NCBI GenBank assembly: GCA_028693445.1
Contig: JAQUVI010000001.1
Span: forward strand, 186,001-250,000
DNA length: 64,000 nucleotides
Direction of reading: 5' to 3'
From: Candidatus Absconditabacteria bacterium
Lineage (GTDB): Bacteria > Patescibacteriota > Gracilibacteria > Absconditabacterales > Absconditicoccaceae
Position 1 is the first letter of the stretch; each line of letters opens with the position of its first letter. Under the pieces are notes generated by a model. The model had not been told where the DNA came from. It did no database searches and saw nothing but the letters and a program-made list of their open reading frames with translations. Of the stretch, positions 1 to 9,200 are shown piece after piece. Position numbers and translations under genes: made by a program.

Positions 1-1
1 A

Positions 2-205
2 TATACTAGAGTTATGGGATACCTAAGACCTGTTAGTCATTACAACACAGGAAAAAAATCAGAATTTTATTCTCGCAAGTATTTCGACGAAAGTAAAACT
101 GCTAATTCAGAGTTTGTTAGACAATTTTCAAATCCAACTAATGCATATAATTTGGTGAATGAATATCAAGAAGTGAAATTTGTAGGATGTGGCTGTGCTG
201 CGTAA
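2..205 (+). CDS. nrdD: Anaerobic ribonucleoside-triphosphate reductase, C-terminal end (5' partial)
   Basis: Only the last 67 residues are inside the window; the reading frame is open from base 2 and ends at TAA. The piece begins with YTRVMGYLRPVSHYN, matching the RVxGY glycyl-radical loop of class III (oxygen-sensitive) ribonucleotide reductases; the glycine encoded at 17-19 would carry the radical. The tail ends in VGCGCAA. The enzyme makes deoxynucleoside triphosphates in the cytoplasm under anaerobic conditions. Its radical-SAM activase nrdG lies 1.2 kb downstream on the same strand, with a Nudix hydrolase and a UDG-like gene between them. The assignment rests on the radical loop and the nrdG linkage. 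The catalytic core is outside the window. Confidence 0.8.
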   Translation, partial: YTRVMGYLRPVSHYNTGKKSEFYSRKYFDESKTANSEFVRQFSNPTNAYNLVNEYQEVKFVGCGCAA

Positions 206-214
206 ATATTTTGC

Positions 215-240
215 TATTGCGAGCGATAGCGTGGCAATCT
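215..240. repeat. REP-like palindrome (TTGCGAGCG...TGGCAATCT)
   Basis: An imperfect palindrome built around TTGCGAGCGATAGCG followed by TGGCAATCT. This resembles a short intergenic repeat seen in many bacterial genomes. It sits directly after nrdD and before a terminator-like hairpin. Confidence 0.5.
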
Positions 241-253
241 AAAATATTGATTT

Positions 254-297
254 TCAGAAGGCGGAGTAGGGGGGAAACCTTCTGCTTCGCTTTTTTT
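254..297 (+). terminator. Probable intrinsic terminator after nrdD
   Basis: The inverted repeat CAGAAGG (254-260 region) / CCTTCTG (about 279-285) is followed within a few bases by a run of seven T. The stem is only about 7 bp, so confidence is moderate. Confidence 0.4.
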
Positions 298-314
298 ATT
301 TTCATGTTTTTTAA

Positions 315-734
315 ATGACTGATCTTAGACCAAAAATAGGTGTTGGAGTAATTGTATATAAAGAAGGAAAAATTCTTTTTGGAAAAAGAAAAAATGCCCA
401 TGGGGATGGTACTCGATCTTTTCCTTGATGACATCTTGAATTTTGAGAAGAAGTATTTGACTGTGCAAAAAGAGAGGTGCTTGAAGAAACATGATTAACT
501 ATAAAAAACCTTCGTATTGGTCCTTATACTAACGATATTTTTGATCAAGAAAACAAACACTATATTACCCTATTTATTATAAGTGAATATGAATCTGGAA
601 TATTAGAAATAAAAGAACCTGAAAAATGTGATGCCTGGGAATGGAAATGAATATGAGAGATACTAAATAATGTTTTTCTTCCTATACAAAATCTTATTAA
701 ACAATGATATGATATTTTTGACCTTATTAAATAA
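315..734 (+). CDS. Nudix (MutT-type) hydrolase
   Basis: 139 residues when TGA is Gly. A complete Nudix box runs from about residue 38 to 60: GGHLEFGEEVFDC followed by AKREVLEETG, which fits Gx5Ex7REUxEExGU. Such proteins hydrolyse nucleoside diphosphates linked to another moiety, often damaged nucleotides; the substrate cannot be told from sequence. Both Gly of the PGGH element are TGA codons, so the gene is unreadable in the standard code. The codon at 414-416 is CGA in the context GT-x-SFPGG, where Nudix proteins usually have Trp (GxWxxPGG). It sits between nrdD and nrdG with a UDG-like gene, which suggests a role in nucleotide-pool hygiene. No Shine-Dalgarno sequence precedes the ATG. Confidence 0.9.
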
Positions 735-742
735 TTCTTGTT

Positions 743-1402
743 ATGCACGCACTACAATTACCAGAGCTGTTTCCACTTTTTGATAAGTTACAACTGAAAT
801 ATGGAGAAAAAAGTTTGGCTCCTATTTATGGAGCGGGTTGTATCAAAAAGCCAAAAATTCTTTTCTTGTTTATGAATCCCACCGGGAGGAATGTTTCAGC
901 GCAGAAAGAGCGAAAAGGTATGCGTGCAGCCTGGCTTGGGACGAAGAATATCTGGAAGCTGTTTCTTGCCGTAGGTGTCATATCCAAGCCAGCATTCACT
1001 TCCATACAAAATTATAAACCCAACCAATGGACTACCAAGTTTTGTCAGCAAGTATACCAAGAATTAAGTCAGAATAAAATATATGTGACCAATCTTGCAA
1101 AGTGTACTCAGATCGATGCAAGACCCTTACACAATGATATTTTCAGAGCATATCTAGAAGCTATCGAAAAAGAAATTGCTTTGGTTCAACCTACGCATAT
1201 TGTCTCGTTTGGAAATCAAGTAAGTTCATTGTTGCTTAGGAAAAATATCAAAGTCTCTGACTATCAAGGAAATGATCACGAAGTCTTTGAAATACATTGA
1301 ACAAAATATAAGGTATATCCTACCTTCTATCCTGTAGGACAAGGTATGAGAAATATTGATAAAGCTATCCAAAGGATAAAAATCATAGCAAACTCTACAT
1401 AA
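743..1402 (+). CDS. Uracil-DNA glycosylase superfamily protein
   Basis: 219 residues. KILFLFMNPTGRN (residues 39-50) has the form of the catalytic motif-1 loop of the UDG fold, and PTHIVSFGNQVSSLLL (about 150-165) is the conserved central strand and helix. PTFYPVGQGMRN near the end occupies the place of the HPS-like loop. The family removes uracil or related bases from DNA. This is a divergent member, so the exact substrate is open. It begins 8 bp after the Nudix gene and probably shares its transcript. One TGA near the end encodes Gly (EIHGTK); read in the standard code, the protein would lose its last 34 residues, including the PTFYPVG loop. Confidence 0.7.
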
Positions 1403-1452
1403 AAAACAGGATTTTAGATTGAAGATAAAATATTAATTCTTAAAAAGAAAAT

Positions 1453-2163
1453 ATGCATATAGCTTGAATTCAAAAATCAACTTTAGTAGATTATCCAGGT
1501 CACGTATCCTGTGTAATTTTTACGCAAGGCTGTAATTTTCGTTGTCCTTTTTGTCATAATCCTGAGTGTGTACTCCCAGAAAAGATGAAACTTTTCCAAA
1601 ATGACTTAATTCCTGAAGAGGTTTTTTTTAATTTTCTGGAAAGCAGAAAATGATTTTTGGATGGTGTAAGTATTTGTGGTTGAGAACCTACTTTACAACC
1701 AGATTTATATGAAATTGCAAAAAAAATTAAAAATATGGGATTTAAAGTAAAACTTGATACCAATGGTAGAGACTATAAAATAGTTAAAAGAATGATTCAA
1801 GATGGGATTTTGGATTATGTTGCTATTGATCTTAAGCATGCTTTTTATAATTATGATATTGCTGTTGGCATTCATCAACCACCAGAATTTTATCTTAGTT
1901 ATCAAAAATTATTGCAGATATTATTGGAATGAAACATAGATTATGAATATAGAACCACTGTGATAAAAGGTATGCACACCGTAGATGATATAGAAAGTAT
2001 GACTCATTTTATTAGAGGAGCCAAAAATTATTATTTACAAAACTATATAGGTGGAAATACCTTAGATCCAAATTTTTGAGGGACACCATTTTCTGAAGAA
2101 GAGCTAGAAGAATTTAAAATTATAGCTGAGAAATATGTGCAACATGTAGGGATTAGAAGTTAA
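1453..2163 (+). CDS. nrdG: Anaerobic ribonucleotide reductase activating protein (radical SAM)
   Basis: 236 residues. The N-terminus MHIAGIQKSTLVDYPG followed by TQGCNFRCPFCHNPE is typical of the NrdG/pyruvate-formate-lyase-activase-like radical SAM group. Cys27, Cys31 and Cys34 form the CxxxCxxC motif that holds the 4Fe-4S cluster. GGEPTLQPD near residue 75-80 is the SAM-binding GGE motif; one of its glycines is a TGA codon. The protein cleaves S-adenosylmethionine to create the glycyl radical on NrdD, whose C-terminus lies at the left edge of the window. A terminator hairpin follows at 2201. Confidence 0.9.
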
Positions 2164-2200
2164 TATAAATATTTATAAATTAAATAATTTTTTACAAAAA

Positions 2201-2226
2201 AAGGAGGCGTAATTACGTCTCCTTTT
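2201..2226. terminator. Bidirectional terminator between nrdG and the 75-residue protein
   Basis: AAGGAGGCGT (2201-2210), a four-base loop, then ACGTCTCCTT (2215-2224), flanked by A-runs on the left and T-runs on the right, so it can stop transcription from either side. The stop codon of the minus-strand gene (2213-2215) lies inside the hairpin. Confidence 0.75.
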
Positions 2227-2440
2227 GTTTTCCTTTTAATTCACATAATGTTAATCCAGCTGCTTGAAAAACATCGACAGCAGTATTAACAATTTTAGAG
2301 TTTACTTTGGACATATTTCCCTTGAGAATATTGTCTAAGTTATTCCAAGCCGTTTTTATGGTTTCATATTTGCCTTTTGACAAGGCTTTTTTTGTTTCTA
2401 CAACGGCTTTTACAATTGTGTTTTCATTTATGCCTTCCAT
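2213..2440 (-). CDS. Hypothetical 75-residue protein
   Basis: 75 residues, MEGINENTIVKAVVETKKAL at the start, mostly helical, charged, with no membrane segment and no domain I recognise. It contains no TGA or CGA codons. A promoter with -35 TTGACT and -10 TATAAT on the minus strand lies 36-63 bp upstream of the ATG, and a terminator overlaps the stop codon, so this looks like a real monocistronic gene. Function unknown. Confidence 0.65.
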   Translation of the reverse strand: MEGINENTIVKAVVETKKALSKGKYETIKTAWNNLDNILKGNMSKVNSKIVNTAVDVFQAAGLTLCELKGKQKET

Positions 2441-2475
2441 ATATATTCTTTTTAAATTTCTATTTTTGTTTAGAT

Positions 2476-2503
2476 ATTATAATAAATAATGAAGAAAAGT
2501 CAA
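2476..2503 (-). promoter_or_regulatory. Promoter for the 75-residue protein
   Basis: On the minus strand: TTGACT (2503-2498), a 16-base spacer, TATAAT (2481-2476). Confidence 0.65.
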
Positions 2504-2583
2504 TAGATGGTTTTTGGAATAATAATATTGTGATTACCTTTTATTTCACTATCATATCATCAATTAGATTCTGATAATTTCTC

Positions 2584-3222
2584 ATGTCAAAACTTTATTA
2601 CAAAACGATAACTCAACAATCAATATATGAAATTCCAAAGATCAAGGGATCAAGATTTTTTGCTACTTTATTTCCTGTAGAAAGCAAAGAAGAAGCAGAA
2701 GCATATCTTGCCCAGATGAAAAAGCAATATCACGATGCGACGCACAATTGCTCGGCCTACAAAGTAGGCGTACATCTTCATTATGATCTTTTCGGAGCAT
2801 CGATTATCGATGCAGCTTACAAAAAAGTTAACGACGACGGTGAACCTGCAAACACCGCTGGCAAACCTATTCTCTCAGTTCTCGACGGTGCAGGTCTGCA
2901 GAACGTACTTTGTGTGGTTACGAGATATTTCGGTGGAACCCTCCTGGGAGTGGGAGGACTCATCCAAGCATATTCCCATACTGCCAAAGAATCTCTCTCC
3001 CACTCCCAGCTCGTGGACAAAGAGATCACCTCGCAAGTTCCACTTGCATACGATTACGACCAAGTCTCCCTTGTCCAACACTTATTTTCCAAATACGATG
3101 CGAAAGTAATTAGCGATTCCTACGACCAAAATATCAAACAAACCATCCAAATAAATATCTGATTGATTGATAGTTTCAAAAAAGAATTATCAGAAAAAAG
3201 TAATGGAAAAATAAACCTATAA
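2584..3222 (+). CDS. IMPACT/YigZ family protein
   Basis: 212 residues. The family core is clear: KIKGSRFFATLFPV at 20-33, ATHNCSAYKVG near 57-67, DDGEPANTAGKPILSVLDG near 89-107, and VVTRYFGGTLLGVGGLIQAYSH near 118-139. The C-terminal half matches the ferredoxin-like second domain. Members are thought to act near the ribosome or translation control, but the biochemical role is not settled. One in-frame TGA near the end (INIGLIDSF) is read as Gly, adding 20 residues beyond the standard-code stop. The middle of the gene is richer in GC than its surroundings. Confidence 0.85.
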
Positions 3223-3296
3223 GTAATAAAACAATTCTTACAGAAAATTTACATCAAATATATATACTACAAAAGTTTATTCTATAAAACCTATCA

Positions 3297-3953
3297 ATGA
3301 AAGTATTTCTTTTGGAAGACAATGTCCCGTTGGCAAAGAACATCCAAGAATATCTCAAACTCAAAGGGATAAAAGTAGATATTGATTTTGACGGAGAGAG
3401 GGGATTGGAAAAAATTCAGACTACTCATTACGATGTGCTTATTCTTGATATAAATCTTCCTCATAAAGATGGAATTACTATTTGTAAAGAACTTAGAACT
3501 TCAGGGAATACCTTACCAATTCTTATGCTTACTTCGAGAAATACTTCAAAAGATGTAGTTGCCGGCTTGGATGCGGGAGCCGATGATTACCTGGGAAAAC
3601 CATTTGACATGGAAGAACTTATCTCCCGCATCCACGCACTCACGAGAAGAAATTCTTGCAACAAAGAACAGCTTATTACAATAAAAAATGTGACCGTAAA
3701 CTTACCCCAAAGAACAGTCGAAAGAAGTTGAAAATCAGTTTCTTTATCAACCTTGGAATTTGATTTACTCAAATATTTGCTTCAAAATAGATGAATCCCT
3801 GTGGATAGAAAAACGCTTTTCGAAGAAGTTTGGTGAGATTTTGACGATCATATGTTTTCCAGAAGCGTTGATGTTTATATAGGATATTTACGTAAAAAAC
3901 TCGGCAAAACATTTATAGAAACCAAGAAATGATTTGGATATGTTATTATTTAG
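3297..3953 (+). CDS. OmpR-family response regulator
   Basis: 218 residues. The receiver domain has the acidic pocket LLEDN (residues 5-9), the phospho-acceptor Asp51 in LILDINLP, the Thr/Ser of MLTSR, and the Lys of LGKPFD near 100. The C-terminal winged helix shows VSLSTLEFDLLKYLLQN, SRSVDVYIGYLRKKLG and KGFGYVI, as in the OmpR/PhoB group. It binds DNA when phosphorylated by a partner kinase, most likely the histidine kinase that starts 380 bp downstream. Three TGA codons (in ERSGKS, NRGIP and EVWGDF) encode Gly in or near the winged helix; without recoding the DNA-binding domain would be lost. It ends at TAG. Confidence 0.9.
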
Positions 3954-4334
3954 AACTTAGAACTTAGAGCTTAGCTTTTAGTTTTTTACTTGTGTCATTC
4001 CCGTGAAAACGGGAATCTTAGTTTGTTTATAACTTTAAGAACCTTATAACCTTACAAACTAATAATTCGAGCAATAAAGAAGACAAACAAAAGAAATGAA
4101 TCATTACCAAATCAACATTATCAGTAGCCAAAGCAGGAATTTAATTGCAACAAGATATGAAATTTTAACATAATATTGCCTTAATGAGAAATGAATTTTG
4201 TTGTCTTTTATTGCTCGAGTATCTTACATTTGTTTCTTATTCTCTTCGTTTCACTCAGAGAGACAAAGAAACAAAAACTCAGAGAGACAAAGAAATAATA
4301 ACACTTAAAAAAATTTACTCTGTAAAATTACATA
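3954..4334. repeat. Repeat-rich intergenic region between regulator and kinase genes
   Basis: No gene is supported here. It holds short direct repeats of ACTTAGA-type units just after the response-regulator stop, a hairpin ATTCCCGT (3997-4004) / ACGGGAAT (4009-4016) of the type found again at 58897-58929, and one copy of a dispersed element. The element has inverted arms at about 4065-4107 (CGAGCAATAAA...GAATCATTA) and 4171-4220 (TTAATGAGAAATGAATTTTG... ending TTGCTCGAG). Related arms occur near 53185-53270 and 58991-59040. Confidence 0.6.
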
Positions 4335-5570
4335 ATGCACATCACCAATCAAGAACAACTCAAAAGACAAAAAAGAAAATTAAGCCTAATATTTACGCTT
4401 ATCCTTTTTGCTGTTGTCACATGATTGCAAATAATTTTTTTGATTGGAAGATATCTTGATTATACCAATAGAGAAATTCAGAATTTAGAAAATGAAATAT
4501 TCCCAAAACATACACTTCAACAAAATATGATGTCAGAATCTATGATTTGAACAATTCCTTCAATGCCAATGTTTGGTAAAGAATGAAGATGACGAAGACT
4601 TAAGTGAGGAAATATTATTTCATACAACCCACAAAAAAATCTTATCATATCTTCATCTCTTTGAGACGAAGAATTTACAAGAGAACTTTTGCAAGAACTT
4701 TTGAAAAAAGAAGAAACAAAATGAACGATTTTTTACAATAAAAACAAATTTTTATTTCTCAAAGATACAACAAATTCTGGTATTCAATCTTTTTTTCTTG
4801 TTCCAATTCATATGCAGATTTCGGATGTTATCAGAGATAGTATTCTATTTATATTATTTTTCTGATTTCTTTCCGTCTTATTTTATCGTGTGATTTATCG
4901 ATTTGTAGGTAAATTATTTCTTCCTATCGAGGAGAATATACAAGATATGGAACAATTTATTTTCAATGCAGGCCACGAACTAAAAACCCCATTATCAGTT
5001 ACCAAAAGTCACTTGCAATTAGCATTGGCAAAAAAACAATATAAAAAATCAATTGATGAAAGTATAAAAGAAATTGACAAAATGAATGATCTTTTGGAGG
5101 CATTGATCAATCTTTCAGTTATTCATCAAGAAGCAGAAAAAGAGAATATAGATATTGCTCAAGAAGTTGATTATCTTGTTGTGCAATACGAATCAAAAGC
5201 AAAGAAAAAGAAAATAAAAATTTCTATAAAAAAAGATAAATCTTTTGATATAACAGCAAATAAATGACATATAAATATGCTTATTTCAAACCTTATATCA
5301 AACGCAATTAAATATAACAAAAATTGATGAAAGATAGAGATTTCTATTAATTCATGAGAAATGTATGTTAAAGATACGTGAATATGAATATCGCCAAAAG
5401 ATGTTGAAAAAATATTTGATAGATTTTATCAAGTAGGTGGTGTAAGAAATCAAGAATGATTTGGAATTTGATTAGCATTGGTAAAAAAAATAGTTGATAT
5501 GTATGGATGGAAAATAGATGTTTTTAGCCAAGAAAATATAGGTACAACAATAAGAATCAGATTTAATTAA
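4335..5570 (+). CDS. Membrane sensor histidine kinase
   Basis: 411 residues. A transmembrane helix near residues 18-38 (LSLIFTLILFAVV...), an extracytoplasmic sensor region rich in Gly, Arg and Asn, and a second helix near 170-188 (DSILFILFFGFLSVLFY) precede the kinase core. The H box NAGHELKTPLS places the phosphorylated residue at His214. ATP-binding features follow: NLISNAIKYN (N box), VKDTGIGIS (G1) and GFGIGLALVKKIV (G2). Many glycines, including those of the nucleotide-binding boxes, are TGA. Partner: the response regulator upstream. Directly downstream is a Spy/CpxP-like anchored protein, recalling envelope-stress or metal-sensing circuits. Confidence 0.9.
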
Positions 5571-5609
5571 ATTTTTACATAGCTCTTACACAAGATCAAT
5601 ATAATAACG

Positions 5610-5636
5610 GCGTAAAATTGTTTTACGCTTTTATTT
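5610..5636 (+). terminator. Intrinsic terminator after the histidine kinase
   Basis: GCGTAAAA (5610-5617), loop TTG, TTTTACGC (5621-5628), then TTTTATTTA. Confidence 0.7.
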
Positions 5637-5650
5637 ATTATATAAAATCA

Positions 5651-6136
5651 ATGAACAACAAACCATTTTTATTGGCAGGAAGTATCGCTTTATGCGTTAT
5701 TGCATTAACACTTGTATTTATGGCAGGAAGAATTAGTGGCAATGATGGAATATTACAGTGATTTAATAGATTTGATTGAAGAGGGCAAATGATGTGATGA
5801 AGTTTTGAATGAAGAGGATGAATGTATGATAGAGATTGAAGTAGAGGACAAATGATGAACAGAAAAATGGAATTTATAAATGAATCCGCATTATCTGTTG
5901 AACAAAAAGCACAATTAGACCAAATCCAAGAGTCTCAACAAGCAAAAATGCAAGAACTTATGCAATCTTTTCGTACATGATGAGGTGTTTCAGAGACAGA
6001 AATTGAATCACTTTGGAAAGTACATATGACAGAAATTAGACCATTTGTTGCACAAGATCAACTTGATGAATTTGATGTCTTCGTAGAAGAAGGCAAACCA
6101 CAAATGCCGAGAATGATCTGAAGAAATTGGAGATAA
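5651..6136 (+). CDS. Membrane-anchored Spy/CpxP-like protein
   Basis: 161 residues. A single N-terminal helix (about residues 5-25) would anchor it outside the membrane. Residues 30-75 are rich in Gly, Arg and Met (GRGQMMGGSFEGRGGMYDR), with many of the glycines encoded by TGA. The rest is helical and contains LSVEQKAQLDQIQESQQAKM followed by MQSF, resembling the LTxxQ-type helices of the Spy/CpxP/heavy-metal-sensor family. It directly follows a histidine kinase and response regulator, as expected for a feedback or metal-responsive partner. The family call is by motif resemblance and position. A simple unknown lipoprotein-like anchor protein is the alternative. Confidence 0.5.
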
Positions 6137-6158
6137 TAATACTTTTTGTTTTTTGAAA

Positions 6159-6184
6159 GTCTGGACTAGTTCCAGATTTTTTTG
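6159..6184 (+). terminator. Intrinsic terminator upstream of the A2M gene
   Basis: TCTGGA (6160-6165), loop CTAGT, TCCAGA (6171-6176), then eight T. Confidence 0.65.
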
Positions 6185-6256
6185 GAAAACACTCTCTTCC
6201 ATTTTCTTAGCAAATGTTTATCAATGTAATAATTTTATTTTCTATTTTTTTATTGC

Positions 6257-9200
6257 ATGAAAAAACATAGCAAAATTTTGGCAAAAAAATGGTTATGGAT
6301 TGCTTGAATTGTTTTGGTTTTATGATTGTCTGTATGATGATTTTTTTATTTACAAAACAACTCAGTTCAGATTTTTTCTGATCAAGATTATGCTACGGGA
6401 TCTGCGAAAATTACCAAAATTTCTCCTCAATGAAAAATAGATAATCTTTATCAAACTTTGACTATTTTTTATTCTAAACCAATGGTTCCACTTGCCTTAC
6501 TTTCCAAGAAAGATACTTTTCCATGTCCTATAGATATAATTCCTCAAACTGAGTGAACCTGCAAACGAATTTCTAGTAGGGTAGTAGAATTCACTCCAAA
6601 AACGCATTGGCAATGATCTACAAAATATCAAGCAACAAGCAAAAATATTCCATGACTTTTCAATCAAATCGAAAACATAGAAACTATAGAATTTTCTACT
6701 CCAGAATTATCAATTTCTTTTCCAAATTATATAGATCCTAGATCATGACTAAATATTGTTGCAAATTTTCCTGTCTCTTTGGATGAATTATATTCCAAAT
6801 TAAAATTATTTCACAACAACAAACAACAACAAATAAAAATTCAGAGCACAAATAAAGATTTAACTAATTTCAACATAAGTCTTGTAAATTCAGATTTTTA
6901 TTACAATCAAAATTATACTATAGAAATCGAGGAATGATTAACATCTATATATTGAAATATTCCTGCAAATAAAATTTGAAAAGTTATTTATACCAATAAA
7001 TTTGTTGAAAGTATAAATGTGTATCAACAATACAAAAATCAAAACTGAGATCAGATCACAAAAGGTGAACGAGATCGAAGAAATGATTATGGCAACGATG
7101 ATGGTGCAATTTTACAAATTCCTTCAAAAGATATAGAATTTCATATTTATTTTTCTGAAAATGTTCCACTTTCAAAAAATTTAATTAAATTATCAAATCA
7201 AAATTGAATATCACCAAAATATTCTCTGAGTTATCTATACAATGAAGACAAAACTGAAAATAAAAAATGAGTAAAAATTGTTGTTTGAGAAAATTTAGAT
7301 TTATGATCAGAATATGTTGTTGAAGTGTCAAAATCAGCTAATAAATATATGCAAATTGATGAGTTAAAGAGATTCTCTACAGCACCATCTCTTAAAGTTA
7401 CAAGACTATTACCAAAAAGTTATAATATATCGTGCTTATATACAAATAATAAATTAGAAGATAGAGATTATCAGTGAAATTGGTGAACAATCAAAAACTA
7501 TATTTCCATAGAGCCAAAAGCTCAAATTTCTAGTATTGATCAATTATGATCATGGAATCAGACTGATTGTCCTGCTCCAAATAAATGAGAAGTTGGATAT
7601 ATTTTGCACACAAGATTAAATCCATTCTCTACCTATTCTATTCAGACAACATCAAATCTGACTGATGTTTTTGGCAATAAAATTTCTAATTCTATCAAAG
7701 AAACAATAACAACTAAGGATATACAACAACAAGACAAATATTTATATTCTTCATTAAATAGAGAAACAAATGTAATTCCTTCAAATCTCAAAATTGTTTC
7801 CAATATCAAAACAATAAATCTAAATGAAATAGATTTGGAAGTTTGTCAGATGACAGTTGATCAGTATATAGTTTTCTTGGAATCTAGCTATAAGAGAACT
7901 ATCTGACAAGACTTCTGTAGTGAATATCGACAATGAAAATACAAAGTCAAAAACAATCATCGATTTCTTACACCAAACAAAATAGATATAGAATCAGATA
8001 TTTTCAATAAAGAAATTGAATATCCCGTTGTCGTGGTAAAAGCCAAAATCCCAGGCGCGAAAAATTGACAAGAGTACGATAATTATGATAAAGATATGAT
8101 TCAAGTATATCTCAGACAAAACGCAAGTATCGTAATGGAGCGCGCCAAAGACAAAACACTATTTTTTGCTACAACTATTGATGGTAAAGAGATACTCAAA
8201 GATATGTGATTTATCTTGTATTCTAGAGATTGATATGGATATTGAAACACTACCAAGTACACAGAGATAGCAAAACAACCAATTTACAATAGCAAAAAAC
8301 AAGTTTATGAAATAAATTATGAAGGTACCATTGATTTTGTTCTTGCTAGAGATAGAAATCATTTGGCTATTATAAGATCAGAAGATAATGCAGATAATTA
8401 TGATTTCAATTATGTATGAGGGTATAGTTCTTACGACAAATCATTTTTGTATTTTTATACTGATAGACCAATATACAAACCAGGCGACAAAGTATATTAC
8501 AAATGACTTTGAAGGAATTTTACACCCACATGATACGACCGCCTAAAGCAAAAAATAACTATAAATATGATAGATCAAAATACTTGGGAATCTGTAAAAA
8601 CTCTGACAGTTACTCCAGATAAAAATGGAAATATAAACGGAGAATTTGTTTTGCCCAAAGATATGAAATTGGGAATGTATCATTTTCAATCAGATTGAAT
8701 TGTAGTTGTAAATATGCCGATAGATGTTCAAGAATACAAGAAACCATTGTTTAAAACAGATGTTGCTATAGAAAAATCCGATTATCAAATGTGAGAAACA
8801 ATCAAAGCAGAAATATGAGCGAGTTATTATTTTTGATGAAAAATTACTAGTGCCAAATGAAATTATACGATTCAACGTCAAAATTATTTCTTTGATGCAA
8901 AAGATTATTCGGATTATCAATTTGGAAAATGATACGAATATTTCTCTTGTCTTTATCGATGAGAATGTAGAAATTGAGACCAATGGATAAAAAACGAAGA
9001 ATTTTCTATCGATGGTCAATGAAAATGAACCATCCAATACACAACACCAAAAACTGACACATGAAACGAATATATTTATACTTTCAATGTAAATATTGTA
9101 GATCCACAAACATCAAATCTGGTTAATAAATCCAGTTCGGTTGTACTTCATCAAACGGATTGATATGTTGGTATCAAACTTCCATATCGAACATCTTTGG

